Shown here piece after piece: positions 40,298 to 50,277 of a DNA stretch of 64,000 nt; position 1 is the stretch's first letter, and each line of letters begins with the position of its first letter. The position numbers were made by a program, and so were the translations under genes. The notes beneath the pieces are model-generated. The model saw nothing but the letters and a program-made list of their open reading frames with translations. It did no database searches and was not told the DNA's origin. The stretch lies in contig NZ_JACHMZ010000001.1 of NCBI RefSeq assembly GCF_014205165.1, forward strand, positions 4,260,501 to 4,324,500, read 5' to 3'. The stretch comes from Micromonospora carbonacea. Its GTDB lineage: Bacteria > Actinomycetota > Actinomycetes > Mycobacteriales > Micromonosporaceae.

Positions 40298-40672
40298 ATG
40301 CGTCTGCCGTCGAACCGGGCCCCGGGCCGCACCGCCGTGGACTCCGCCAGCTCCGCCCTCGCCGTGCTGACGGTCTCGATCGGCACCGCCGGGCTCGCCG
40401 CCGCCGCCACCCGCCCCGGGCTGCTGGCCGAGGTCGACCAGCACGCCGCCGCCGTCCGGGACGCCCTCGGCGGCGACCGCCGGCCGCTGACCCCCGCCGC
40501 GCTCGCCGGCTACGCCGAGGGCGTCCGCGACGCGGCGCGCGAGCACGGCTGGCAGCCGCCCACCCGCTCGGCGGACTTCGCCGAGCCCGACTGGCTGCTC
40601 GTCCGCCTGCTCGCGGTCTGCGCCCTGGCCCGTGCCCTGGACACCCACCCGGCCCCGCTGCCGACGCTCTGA
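40298..40672 (+). CDS. Small actinobacterial protein of unknown function
   Basis: 124 residues. A basic N terminus leads to SALAVLTVSIGTAGLAAAATRPGLLAEVDQHAAAVRDAL; this Ala-rich stretch is not hydrophobic enough for a sure membrane helix. The C-terminal half, LAGYAEGVRDAAREHGWQPPTRSADFAEPDWLLVRLLAVCALA, is the more conserved-looking part. A longer reading from 40256 is possible, but the -10 element supports ATG 40298. No function assigned. Confidence 0.65.
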   Translation: MRLPSNRAPGRTAVDSASSALAVLTVSIGTAGLAAAATRPGLLAEVDQHAAAVRDALGGDRRPLTPAALAGYAEGVRDAAREHGWQPPTRSADFAEPDWLLVRLLAVCALARALDTHPAPLPTL

Positions 40673-40737
40673 CGGCCCGCGCCGCTCGGCGACGCGGCCG
40701 CGCTCCGGCGACGACCCGACCGCTCCGGGCGCACGGC

Positions 40738-40763
40738 GGAGGGGGCCCGCGCGGGCCCCCTCC
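40738..40763. terminator. Bidirectional GC hairpin
   Basis: GGAGGGGGCCCGC directly followed by its perfect complement GCGGGCCCCCTCC, then TCTCGT. It lies between the convergent 40298 and channel genes. Confidence 0.65.
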
Positions 40764-40781
40764 GTCTCGTGCTCACCCCGG

Positions 40782-41657
40782 TCAGCTACCCGGGCGGCCG
40801 AACTGCTGGGTCTCGTCGCCCGGCATGGCGCCGGAGCGGTACGTCCCCTGCCCGCCGCGGGCGCCGGTCATCGACCCCTCCGGCATGGCCCGGGCGCGCT
40901 CGCCGCCCCGGTCGGCCATCCGCCGCTCGACGTCGCCCCGGCCGGTGGCCTGCGCCTGGCGGTGCTCCCGCAGCATCCGGGACTCCTCGGCGGCCCGGTC
41001 GAGCCACCCCTCCCAGCGGTTCTGCATCGGCCGCACCAGGCCGCCGCCGACGCCGACGATCAGGATGCCGGCCACCGTGGCGAGCACCGCGATCAGCACC
41101 GGCGTGGTGACCGTGGTGGCGATGCCCACCTGGTTGAGCGCGGCGATGACACCGAGCGCCAGGATGAAGATCGCCGTCAGGTCGGCCAGCACCCGGCCGT
41201 AGGACAGCCCGCCCAGGAAGCCGGTGACCAGGTCCCGCACCGCGTTGGCGATCGCGGCGGCCACCACCACGATGACGATCGCGATGAACGCCCGGGGCAG
41301 CCACGAGACCACTCCCCGGATCAGGTCGCTGATCGCGTTCGGCCCCCACACCCCGAAGGCGAACTGCAGGGTGAACAGCAGCACGGCGTAGTACGCCAGT
41401 TTCGCCAGGATGTCGCTGGCGTCGTACTTGGTGCGTTCCAGCGCGCGCCGGATCCCACCCCGTTCGACCGCGCGGTCGAACCCCACCCGTTCCAGTGCCG
41501 CGTCCACGATCTTGAGGACCGCTTTGGCGATGAGCCACCCCACCACGAGGATCACGATGAACGCGATCGCCCTCGGGACGAAGAGCAGCACCGACCTCCA
41601 CATATCGGTCAGGGCCGTACCGATGTCTACCTGCCCGACCGCGAGGGTTTTCTGCAT
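40782..41657 (-). CDS. Mechanosensitive channel-like protein with TM-helix repeats
   Basis: 291 residues. Repeated conserved helices of the CmpX/TM_helix family: VPRAIAFIVILVVGWLIAKAVLKIVDAALERVGFDRA, then WLPRAFIAIVIVVVAAAIANAVRDLV and VLADLTAIFILALGVIAALNQVGIAT. Five membrane helices in all. The last 80 residues are soluble, Arg/Gly/Met-rich (MADRGGERARAMPEG). Related proteins act as small mechanosensitive channels or regulate others under osmotic stress. A GNNT-N15-GGGTAT promoter precedes it. It is distinct from the true MscS at 12375. Confidence 0.88.
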   Translation of the reverse strand: MQKTLAVGQVDIGTALTDMWRSVLLFVPRAIAFIVILVVGWLIAKAVLKIVDAALERVGFDRAVERGGIRRALERTKYDASDILAKLAYYAVLLFTLQFAFGVWGPNAISDLIRGVVSWLPRAFIAIVIVVVAAAIANAVRDLVTGFLGGLSYGRVLADLTAIFILALGVIAALNQVGIATTVTTPVLIAVLATVAGILIVGVGGGLVRPMQNRWEGWLDRAAEESRMLREHRQAQATGRGDVERRMADRGGERARAMPEGSMTGARGGQGTYRSGAMPGDETQQFGRPGS

Positions 41658-41692
41658 GGTGTCCCTCCTGTCGCATGGACTTCGGCGCGCGC

Positions 41693-41717
41693 ATACCCGC
41701 CTCGGTGCGCCGCACGC
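41693..41717 (-). promoter_or_regulatory. SigB-like promoter of the channel gene
   Basis: Minus-strand GCGT (41717-41714), 15 bases, GGGTAT (41698-41693). The -35 is the weaker half. Confidence 0.4.
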
Positions 41718-41856
41718 CGCGCGACACGTACCGAATTTCCCGACATCGCCCCCCAGAGCGGGCCTGACCTGCGCTGACGGGCAGTGGCCGACCGCCCCGC
41801 GCGGACGCCCGACGCCGGTCGGCCCCGCGATCGGGCCGTCGGCGGGCGGGTCCGGC

Positions 41857-41862
41857 TAGGCT
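41857..41862 (+). promoter_or_regulatory. -10 element TAGGCT of a probable leaderless transcript
   Basis: TAGGCT ends six bases before the ATG at 41869. There is no ribosome-binding sequence. Compare 9229. Confidence 0.45.
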
Positions 41863-41868
41863 GCGGAC

Positions 41869-43992
41869 ATGCCAGGCACGGTCGGGCGAGTCCCCACGCC
41901 AGCTACGCCCGCCGCGGAGGCGTCCGCCCCCGACGCCGCAGGCGTCGTTCCCGGCCGGTCCCGGGCCGCGACGACGCTCGGCCCGCCCCAGCACTGGGAC
42001 CCGGCGGTACGCGGCGCGGCCGAGCTGATCCTCGCCTCGCCGGTGCCGATGGCGCTGGCCCTCGGCGACGACCTCCTGCTGTTCTACAACGACGCGTACG
42101 CGACCCTCATCGGCGACCGCCACCCCGGCGCGGCGGGCCGGCCGGCCGGCGAGGTGTTCGCCGACGTGTGGGGCGAGCCGGGCGTCGGCGACGCGTTCGA
42201 GCGCGCCTACCGGCAGGGCGAGTCGTCGCTGGAGCGGGAGGCGGTGCTCCCGTACGACCGGCAGCAGCCCGACGCCCGGGGCCAGGCGGTGTTCACGCGC
42301 GGCCACTCCCCGGTGCGCGACAGCGCGGGGCGGGTCGTCGGGGTGCTGACCGTGACCGCCGAGACCAGCCAGGCCACCGAGCAGTTGCAGAGCCTCAGCG
42401 ACGTGGCCGCCGCGCTCGCCGGCACGCTCACCCTGGACGACGTGGCCCGGGTCGCCCTGCGCTACCTGCTCACCGCGTTCGACACCGACCGGGTCACCTT
42501 CGGCGTCGACGACGGGGCGGGGTGGCGCACGGTGCGGCGGGTCCGCGGCGAGCTGCTGGACGAGGCCGACGAGCGGCTGCCCCCGCTGTGGCGGCGCTCG
42601 CCCGCCGACTCCACCGGGCCGTTGATCGTCGCCGCGCGCAGCGGGGTCGCCCAGTTCGTCTCCGACGGGCAGCCGCTGCGGGACATCGCGGTGGACCGGC
42701 ACGACCAGAAGGTGCGGGCGTTGGCCGCCCAGCCGCTGCGCACGTCGGCGCTGCGGGGCGGGCTGACCGTCGGCTACCACGCGGCGCGCGCCTGGTCGGC
42801 CGCCGAACGGGCCCTGCTGGCCGCCTCGGCCGAGCTGATCGGCCAGGCCGCCGAGCGCGCCCGCCGGTTCGAGACCCAGCACGGCACCGCCCAGCTGCTG
42901 CAACGCAGCATGCTGCCGGAGCACCTGCCGGCCCTGCCCCGGCTGCGGATCGCCGCCCGCTACGACGCCGGTGTCGACGGCAACGCCGCCGGTGGCGACT
43001 TCTACGACGCGTTCCTGCTGCCCAGCGGCGAGCTGGGGGTCGTCCTCGGCGACGTGGCGGGCCACGACGTGCAGGCGGCGGCCCGGATGGGTCAGGTCCG
43101 GGCGGCGCTGCGCGCGCTGGCCCTGACCGATCCCCGGCCCGACGCCGTGCTCGCCGGGCTGGACCGCCTGGTGAGCAGCCTCGGTGCCGAGACCGGCAGC
43201 CAGGAGCTGTTCGTGACCGTGGTGTTCGGGGTGGTCGACGCGCAGCGGGAGCGGCTCACCCTGGCCAGCGCCGGGCACCCCGCGCCGCTGGTGCGCCGGG
43301 GCGGGCCCGGCGGGGAGCCCGTGGCCGAATACCTGGACGTGCCGCCCGGCGCACCGCTCGGGCTGGGCTGCGCCCCGCGCACCACCACCGTCCGCTTCGC
43401 CCCCGGCGACACCCTGCTGCTGTTCAGCGACGGCGTGGTGGAGCGGCGGCGGCAGAGCCTCGTCGCCGGGCTGGACAGCCTGGCCGCCGCCGTGGCGGGG
43501 GCGGCCAGCGGCGATCCCCGGGCGCTGTGCGCGGTGGCGACGGCGGCCGTCGCCGGTGCCACGGAGGACGACGTGGCGGTGCTGGCGGTGGAGCACGCGC
43601 TGATCCCCAGCCGCTCGGCGGGCATGGAGGTGCCGGCGGAGCCGACCGCGCCGAGCCGGGTGCGGCACTGGATGACCGCCCAGCTCACCGACTGGCAGGT
43701 GCCGGAGGCCGTGGTCGGCGCCGCGGTGCTGTGCACCAGCGAGCTGACCACCAACGCGCTGCTGCACGCGGGCACCGCCGCCCGCGTCGAGATCGACCTC
43801 AGCCCGGAGCGGCTGCTGGTGTCGGTGGCCGACTCGGGCACCCGGGGCACCGTGACGCGGGCCCACACCGACACGTTGAGCAGCCGGGGCCGGGGGCTCG
43901 GCCTGATCGAGCAGCTCAGCGACGCCTGGGGCACCGACCCGACGGTCCGGGGCTCGACGGTCTGGTTCGAGATCCTCATCCCGGCCGGGTGA
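41869..43992 (+). CDS. PAS-GAF-SpoIIE phosphatase with C-terminal HATPase (RsbU/RsbW-like)
   Basis: 707 residues, soluble. PAS-like sensor about 50-165 (ADLLLFYNDAYATLIG sense: LLLFYNDAYATLIGDRHPGA), GAF about 170-335, PP2C/SpoIIE phosphatase about 345-565 with AGGDFYDAF, VLGDVAGHD, FVTVVFGVVD and LLLFSDGVVERR, which carry the metal-binding Asp residues. A HATPase_c domain (about 575-705) has LCTSELTTNALLHAG (N box), VSVADSGTRG and GRGLGLIEQLSDAWG. Proteins of this layout dephosphorylate anti-sigma-factor antagonists and can phosphorylate them as well, so controlling SigB/SigF-type factors. No anti-anti-sigma gene is adjacent. It is cotranscribed or nearly so with the HAD gene. Confidence 0.92.
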   Translation: MPGTVGRVPTPATPAAEASAPDAAGVVPGRSRAATTLGPPQHWDPAVRGAAELILASPVPMALALGDDLLLFYNDAYATLIGDRHPGAAGRPAGEVFADVWGEPGVGDAFERAYRQGESSLEREAVLPYDRQQPDARGQAVFTRGHSPVRDSAGRVVGVLTVTAETSQATEQLQSLSDVAAALAGTLTLDDVARVALRYLLTAFDTDRVTFGVDDGAGWRTVRRVRGELLDEADERLPPLWRRSPADSTGPLIVAARSGVAQFVSDGQPLRDIAVDRHDQKVRALAAQPLRTSALRGGLTVGYHAARAWSAAERALLAASAELIGQAAERARRFETQHGTAQLLQRSMLPEHLPALPRLRIAARYDAGVDGNAAGGDFYDAFLLPSGELGVVLGDVAGHDVQAAARMGQVRAALRALALTDPRPDAVLAGLDRLVSSLGAETGSQELFVTVVFGVVDAQRERLTLASAGHPAPLVRRGGPGGEPVAEYLDVPPGAPLGLGCAPRTTTVRFAPGDTLLLFSDGVVERRRQSLVAGLDSLAAAVAGAASGDPRALCAVATAAVAGATEDDVAVLAVEHALIPSRSAGMEVPAEPTAPSRVRHWMTAQLTDWQVPEAVVGAAVLCTSELTTNALLHAGTAARVEIDLSPERLLVSVADSGTRGTVTRAHTDTLSSRGRGLGLIEQLSDAWGTDPTVRGSTVWFEILIPAG

Positions 43993-44000
43993 CGCGCCGC

Positions 44001-44034
44001 CCCGGCCGGGTAGGGCGGGCCCCGACCGGGTAGG
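44001..44034 (+). repeat. 20-bp direct repeat before the HAD gene
   Basis: CCCGGCCGGGTAGG and CCCGACCGGGTAGG, 20 bases apart, ten bases before the ATG. Both contain GGGTAG, but neither has a good -35 at the right distance. Confidence 0.5.
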
Positions 44035-44043
44035 AGGGCACGC

Positions 44044-44721
44044 ATGGCCACCGACACTCAGCGCGGCGTCCTCTTCGACGTCGACGGCACCCTGGTCGAC
44101 ACCACCTATCTGCACACGGTGTGCTGGTGGGAGGCGCTGCGGCAGGCCGACCGGCCGGTGCCGATGGCGACCGTCCACCGCGCCATCGGGATGGGCGCCG
44201 ACAAGCTCCTGGACCATCTGCTCGGCCCGGAACGGGACCGCGCCGCCGACGGGAGGCTGCGCGACGCCCACGACAGCCTCTACGGCGAGTACTGGGAGCG
44301 GCTGACCCCGCTGCCGCGCGCCGCCGACCTGCTGCGCGCCTGCGCCGCCCGGGGGCTGCGGGTGGTCCTCGCCACCTCGGCCGCCGCGCACGAGGTGGGG
44401 GCGCTACGCCGGGCGCTGGACGCCGACGACGCGATCACGACGGTCACCTGCGCGGCGGACGCCGAGCAGAGCAAGCCCGCGCCGGACATCCTGGTCGCCG
44501 CGCTGGAGCAGTCCGGCCTGGACGCGGCCCGGGTGGTCTTCGTCGGCGACTCGGTCTGGGACGTCGCCGCCGCCGGCAAGCTGGACATCCCGTGTGTGGG
44601 GCTGACCTGCGGCGGGACCAGCCGGGGCGAGCTGGCCGGGGCGGGCGCGGTGGCCGTCTACGACGACCCGGCCGCCCTGCTGGAGTCGCTGGCGAGCTCA
44701 CCGCTCGCGGCGTCGCCCTGA
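44044..44721 (+). CDS. HAD-superfamily phosphatase, beta-phosphoglucomutase-like
   Basis: 225 residues. HAD motif I VLFDVDGTLVDTTYLHTVCW (nucleophile D in D-V-D), motif II VVLATSAA, motif III Lys in EQSKPAPDILVAAL and motif IV VFVGDSVWDVAAA. The cap helix region (HRAIGMGADKLLDHLLG) matches the beta-phosphoglucomutase/phosphoglycolate phosphatase group. Substrate unknown, a sugar or nucleotide phosphate. It follows the SpoIIE-type gene by 51 bases on the same strand. Confidence 0.88.
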   Translation: MATDTQRGVLFDVDGTLVDTTYLHTVCWWEALRQADRPVPMATVHRAIGMGADKLLDHLLGPERDRAADGRLRDAHDSLYGEYWERLTPLPRAADLLRACAARGLRVVLATSAAAHEVGALRRALDADDAITTVTCAADAEQSKPAPDILVAALEQSGLDAARVVFVGDSVWDVAAAGKLDIPCVGLTCGGTSRGELAGAGAVAVYDDPAALLESLASSPLAASP

Positions 44722-44907
44722 CCGTCGCAGCGGCCCAACCGGCGTCGCGCGCCGACCGCGCAGCGGCCCGGCCGCCGGGGAGCACCGCGCCCGGGGCGGC
44801 CGTGCCGCGACGCATCGATTCCGGCGAGCACGCTTACGGCGGCCGTGCACGGGGCAAGGTCCGTCACCACTCGCCCGCATCTCGCGGGCGGGCGGAAGGG
44901 TGGTGCC

Positions 44908-46197
44908 GTGGAGCCGGTAGACGTCTCGTTCGCGGTGGTGGGGCTGGGCGCCCTGCTCGCCGGGATCCTCCCCCGGGTGCTGGAGCGCCGGCCCCTGTCG
45001 ATGCCGATCGCGTTCCTCGGCCTCGGCATGCTGATCTTCATCCTGCCGACCGGGCTGCCCGACCCGGACCCGCTGGAGCACTCCGAGATCGCCACCCACC
45101 TCACCGAGATCGGCGTGATCGTGGCGCTGATGGGCGCCGGGCTGAAGATCGACCGCCCGCTGAGCTGGGCCAGGTGGTCGTCCACCTGGCGGCTGCTGGC
45201 GATCGCGATGCCGCTGTGCATCGCGGCGGTGACGCTGCTGGGCTGGTGGTGGGCGGGGCTGGTGCCGGCCGCCGCGCTGCTGCTCGGCGCGGCGCTCGCC
45301 CCGACCGACCCGGTGCTCGCCTCCGACGTGCAGGTCGGCGAGCCGACCGACGTGGAGGACTCCGAGGACGAGGTGCGGTTCGCGCTGACCAGCGAGGCCG
45401 GTCTCAACGACGGCCTGGCCTTCCCCTTCGTGTACGCGGCCGTCGCGATCGCCACCGCCGGGCTGGCCCCGCGCGAGTGGTTCGTCGACTGGTTCACCGT
45501 CGACGTGCTCTACAAGCTGGCCGTCGGCGTCGGCGGAGGGCTGGCGGTCGGCTGGCTGCTCGGCAAGCTGTTCTTCCGCGCCCCGAGCACGCTGCGGCTG
45601 GCCCGCCACGCCGAGGGGTTCCTGGCGCTGGCCGCGACGTTCCTCGCGTACGGGCTGGTCGAGGTCGTGGGCGGTTACGGCTTCCTGGCCGTGTTCGTGG
45701 CGGCCCGGGCGATCCGGGCGGCCGAGCGCACCCACGAGTTCCACTCGGTGCTGCACGACTTCGCCGAGCAGGTCGAGCGGCTGCTGACCGTCCTGTTGCT
45801 GCTGTTGTTCGGCGGCGCGGTGGTCGGCGGGCTGCTCGCCCCGCTGACCTGGCCGGCGGCGCTGGTCGGGCTGGCGCTGGTCTTCGTGGTCCGGCCGCTG
45901 GTCGGCTGGCTGTCGTTGCGCGGCGCGCCGGGCCGGCCGGCGGAGCACTGGGTGATCGCCCTGTTCGGCATCCGGGGCGTCGGCTCGTTCTACTACCTGG
46001 CGTACGCGACGACGAAGGCCGACTTCCCGCAGGCGGAGCTGCTGTGGGCGACGGTCGGCCTGGTGGTGATCGTGTCGGTGGTGGTGCACGGGGTGGCCGC
46101 CACCCCGGTCATGCAGCTGCTCGACCGCGAGGGCGAACGCACCGGCTCCCCCACCTCCCGCGATCTTGCACTTACGGCCCGGGAACAACGGGCATAA
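44908..46197 (+). CDS. CPA1-type cation:proton antiporter
   Basis: 429 residues, about 12 membrane helices. Conserved ion-binding segments are ALAPTDPVLASDVQ (T-D-P) and LTSEAGLNDGLAFPF (S-E-x-G-L-N-D), typical of NhaP-like Na+/H+ exchangers. EHWVIALFGIRGVGSFYYLAYA is the G-I-R-G late helix. It would move Na+ or K+ out in exchange for protons under salt or pH stress. The GTG at 44908 gives VEPVDVSFAVVGLG. The last 12 codons and the stop lie inside an inverted-repeat element, so the C terminus differs from relatives. Confidence 0.9.
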   Translation: MEPVDVSFAVVGLGALLAGILPRVLERRPLSMPIAFLGLGMLIFILPTGLPDPDPLEHSEIATHLTEIGVIVALMGAGLKIDRPLSWARWSSTWRLLAIAMPLCIAAVTLLGWWWAGLVPAAALLLGAALAPTDPVLASDVQVGEPTDVEDSEDEVRFALTSEAGLNDGLAFPFVYAAVAIATAGLAPREWFVDWFTVDVLYKLAVGVGGGLAVGWLLGKLFFRAPSTLRLARHAEGFLALAATFLAYGLVEVVGGYGFLAVFVAARAIRAAERTHEFHSVLHDFAEQVERLLTVLLLLLFGGAVVGGLLAPLTWPAALVGLALVFVVRPLVGWLSLRGAPGRPAEHWVIALFGIRGVGSFYYLAYATTKADFPQAELLWATVGLVVIVSVVVHGVAATPVMQLLDREGERTGSPTSRDLALTAREQRA

Positions 46198-46230
46198 GCC
46201 CCGTTCCAGGGGCCGCAACTGCAAGATCGC
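46160..46230. repeat. 71-bp palindromic intergenic element overlapping the antiporter end
   Basis: GCGATCTTGCA (46160-46170) pairs with TGCAAGATCGC (46220-46230). The arms enclose CGGCCCGGGAAC / GTTCCAGGGGCCG and an inner GGGC-ATAA-GCCC. It forms a three-tier hairpin. It supplies the last codons of the antiporter gene and could end transcription before the convergent oxidase gene. Confidence 0.7.
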
Positions 46231-46261
46231 CGAGGGCGGGGGGATCCCCGGGGCGCGGGGG

Positions 46262-47224
46262 TCAGGGGGTCAGGCGGGCCGTCAGGGCTCGGCCCAGGTC
46301 TCGGCCGGAGCGCCAGGCGCTCTGGATCCGGGGCTCGCCGAAGGCGTCGCCGGCCAGGCCGATGCCGTCGGCGTCGAGGTGGTAGGTGCCGTCGCCGGCC
46401 CGGTCGACGGGCTTCGCGTACGTCCAGCGGTGCACGTGCACGTGCTCGGCGCGGTCGGGCAGGCCGAGCAGGTCGCGGACGGCCTCCTCGATGGCCCGCG
46501 CCGCCCCGGTGGGCTGGGCGAGGTGCCCGGCGGCGAACTCGGGCGTGGTGTGCGCGACCAGCACCGGGGCGCCGTCGCCGCGCCGGTCGCCGTCGTCGCA
46601 GACGAGGCTGAGCAGCGGGTGGTCGTTGACGAACGCGCCCCGGAAGTCGGGCCAGGACCGGGCCCGGAAGCGCAGCACCCCGCTGAGCGTCGGCGACCAC
46701 CGCTGCGCCTGCACGGCGGCGGTGGCCGCCCCCAGCGCCGGATCGAGCAGCAGGGCCGCCTGGGGGCCGGGCACGGCCAGCGCCACGGCGGCGCAGGGCT
46801 CCCCGTCGACGGTCGGCCCCGGCTCGACGCCGAGCACCAGCCGATCGACGACGACGGGCAGGTCGGCGGCCAGGTGCTCGACCAGGGAGCGCAGCCCGCG
46901 CGGGGCGGCCCAACGCATCGGGCCGGGCACCTCCCGCCGGCCGGTGGCGGAGTAGGCCACGAAGGTGTCGGTCCATTCCCGGGCCAGCCCGGCGACCGCC
47001 CAGCCGCGTACCACCTCGGCGAAGCCGGGATCGCTCACGGTGAAGTAGGCCGCGCCGAGATCCGCCGGCCGCCCGTCGAACCGCTTGCTGGCCATCCGGC
47101 CGCCCGGCACCCGGGCGCGCTCGCGGATCTGGACGGGGATCCCCGCCCGGTGCAGCTCGGCGGCGCAGGCCACCCCGGCGATGCCCGCCCCGACGACCAC
47201 GACGCGCGCCCGGTCCACTCCCAT
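46262..47224 (-). CDS. Renalase-like FAD/NAD(P)-dependent amine oxidase
   Basis: 320 residues. FAD-binding RVVVVGAGIAGVACAAELHRAGIPVQIRERARVPGGRMASKRF, where the G-x-G-x-x-G and the GGRM-(A/S)-(S/T/K)-R motif match renalase and related oxidases. DLGAAYFTV gives the glycine-rich follow-up, and the C-terminal GIGLAGDAFGEPRIQSAWRSGRDLG is the second FAD motif. Such bacterial proteins oxidise misreduced (2- or 6-dihydro) nicotinamide dinucleotides back to NAD(P). The gene is divergent from the XRE-cupin regulator with 50 bases between the starts, so it could be the regulator's target. Confidence 0.85.
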   Translation of the reverse strand: MGVDRARVVVVGAGIAGVACAAELHRAGIPVQIRERARVPGGRMASKRFDGRPADLGAAYFTVSDPGFAEVVRGWAVAGLAREWTDTFVAYSATGRREVPGPMRWAAPRGLRSLVEHLAADLPVVVDRLVLGVEPGPTVDGEPCAAVALAVPGPQAALLLDPALGAATAAVQAQRWSPTLSGVLRFRARSWPDFRGAFVNDHPLLSLVCDDGDRRGDGAPVLVAHTTPEFAAGHLAQPTGAARAIEEAVRDLLGLPDRAEHVHVHRWTYAKPVDRAGDGTYHLDADGIGLAGDAFGEPRIQSAWRSGRDLGRALTARLTP

Positions 47225-47274
47225 CCGTTGATCGTAGGGCGTGGGGCGGCTCGGCGGTCTGGCAAGCTCGTGGG

Positions 47275-47856
47275 GTGACCGACGACCTGGATCAGGCGCT
47301 CGCCGGGGTCGGGCCCCGGCTGCGGGCGCTGCGCCGGCAGCGCGAGACGACGCTGGCCGAGCTGTCGGCGGCGACCGGCATCTCGGTGAGCACCCTGTCC
47401 CGGCTGGAGTCCGGTGCCCGCCGGCCGACCCTGGAGCAGTTGCTCCCCCTGGCGCGGGCGCACGGGGTGACGCTCGACGACCTGGTGGGCGCTCCGCCGA
47501 CCGGGGACCCGCGCATCCACCTGCGCCCCGTCACCCGGCACGGCATGATCATGTTGCCGCTGACCCGCCGGGCGGGCGGCATCCAGGCGTACAAGCTGGT
47601 GATCCCGGCGGGCGGCGGCCGCCGGGAGCCGGACCCGCAGACCCACGAGGGCTACGAGTGGCTGTACGTGCTCAACGGCCGGCTGCGGATGGTGCTCGGC
47701 GAGCGGGACCTGGTGCTCTCCCCCGGCGAGGCGGCCGAGTTCGACACCCGCCTGCCGCACTGGTTCGGGGCCGCCGATCCCGGGCCGGTGGAGTTCCTCA
47801 GCCTGTTCGGCAGCCAGGGCGAGCGGGCCCACCTGCGCGCCCGCCCGAAGGCGTGA
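47275..47856 (+). CDS. XRE-family regulator with C-terminal cupin domain
   Basis: 193 residues. HTH_3 about 12-66: LRALRRQRETTLAELSAATGISVSTLSRLESGARRPTLEQLLPLA. The cupin domain is about 95-190 (THEGYEWLYVLNGRLRMVLGERDLVLSPGEAAEFDTRLPHWFGA), the usual sensor of a small metabolite in this family. GTG 47275 is the normal start and has no strong ribosome-binding site. It is divergent from the renalase-like gene. It may repress that gene or itself; the metabolite is unknown. Confidence 0.9.
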   Translation: MTDDLDQALAGVGPRLRALRRQRETTLAELSAATGISVSTLSRLESGARRPTLEQLLPLARAHGVTLDDLVGAPPTGDPRIHLRPVTRHGMIMLPLTRRAGGIQAYKLVIPAGGGRREPDPQTHEGYEWLYVLNGRLRMVLGERDLVLSPGEAAEFDTRLPHWFGAADPGPVEFLSLFGSQGERAHLRARPKA

Positions 47857-49362
<1,506 letters not shown>

Positions 49363-49364
49363 GG

Positions 49365-49418
49365 AACAAGGAAGGGCCCCCTGTTAACGCCTCCGGTATA
49401 GCAGGGTCCCCTTCTCAC
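49365..49418 (+). repeat. Dispersed GGGCCCCTT repeat, copy D
   Basis: AAGGAAGGGCCCCCTG, TTAACGCC, TCCGGTATAGCAGGGTCCCC, TTCTCAC. It starts two bases after the cellulase stop and precedes the convergent SDR gene; it may serve as a terminator. Confidence 0.75.
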
Positions 49419-49497
49419 CACCACCACCGGGCCCCGGCCGCCGCGCGAGAAGCGCGGGGGCCGGGGCCCGGACCCGTCGGGCGGGCGGCGACGCCGC

Positions 49498-50277
49498 TCA
49501 GGCGCCCTGGCCCTGGTTCTGCATGAGCCCGCCGTCCATGAAGTACGTCGACCCGGTCACGTAGTCGGCGTCGTCGCTGGCCAGGAAGACGGCCAGCCGG
49601 CCGATCTCCTCGGGCTCGGCGGCCCGCTTCCACGGGATCGACTGCACCTGCTCCTCCAGGTAGGCCGGGTCGTCGATGGCCTTCTGGTTGAACGGGGTGA
49701 GCACCATCCCGGGCCCGATGTTGTTGACGTTGAGGTGCATCGGGGCGACCTCCAGCGCGAGGCTCTTGGCGAACTCCAGCAGCGCCCCCTTGCTGGTGTC
49801 GTAGTCCGAGCCGCCGGCGCGGGCCACCTCCTGGTGGATCGACGTGATGTTGATGATCTTCCCGTGGCCGCCCTGGTCGCGGCGGTGCTGGACGAACCGC
49901 CGGGAGCAGAAGAACGCCCCGTACACGTTGGTCCGGATCGCCCGGTCCCACGTCTCGGTGTCCAGGTCCGCCACGGGGATGCCGGAGGCGTCGACCCCGG
50001 CGTCGTTGATCAGCACGTCGAGGCTGCCGAACTCGGCGATGGCCGCGTCGAACATCGCCTCGACGTCCTGCTCGTCGGTGATGTCGCAGCGCATCACCAC
50101 CGCCCGCCGGCCGGCCCGCTCCACCCGGTCCCGGGTGTGCTCGGCCCCCTGCCGGTCGTGCAGGTAGTGCACCACCACGTCGGCGCCCTCGCGGGCGAAC
50201 TCGATGGCGCTGGCCTGCCCGATCCCCGAGTCCGAGCCGGTGATCAGGGCCGTCCTCCCGTCGAGCCGTCCGGTCAT
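49498..50277 (-). CDS. Short-chain dehydrogenase (glucose 1-dehydrogenase-like)
   Basis: 259 residues, classical SDR. ALITGSDSGIGQASAIEFA (T-G-x3-G-x-G), NDAGVD, catalytic Ser in INITSIHQ and Tyr in SDYDTSKGAL (Y-x3-K). The C-terminal DYVTGSTYFMDGGLMQNQGQG is the G-x-x-x-x-V-D/M-G-G-motif of the FabG/glucose dehydrogenase group. The ATG overlaps the GH15 stop as TGATG, so it is translated with that gene and may oxidise glucose released by it. The substrate is inference. Confidence 0.88.
   Translation of the reverse strand: MTGRLDGRTALITGSDSGIGQASAIEFAREGADVVVHYLHDRQGAEHTRDRVERAGRRAVVMRCDITDEQDVEAMFDAAIAEFGSLDVLINDAGVDASGIPVADLDTETWDRAIRTNVYGAFFCSRRFVQHRRDQGGHGKIINITSIHQEVARAGGSDYDTSKGALLEFAKSLALEVAPMHLNVNNIGPGMVLTPFNQKAIDDPAYLEEQVQSIPWKRAAEPEEIGRLAVFLASDDADYVTGSTYFMDGGLMQNQGQGA

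Noticed and set aside
44001..44034. Two SigB-like promoters before the HAD gene
   Set aside because: Both GGGTAG boxes lack a good -35 at 14-16 bases; they look like a direct repeat that happens to contain the hexamer.
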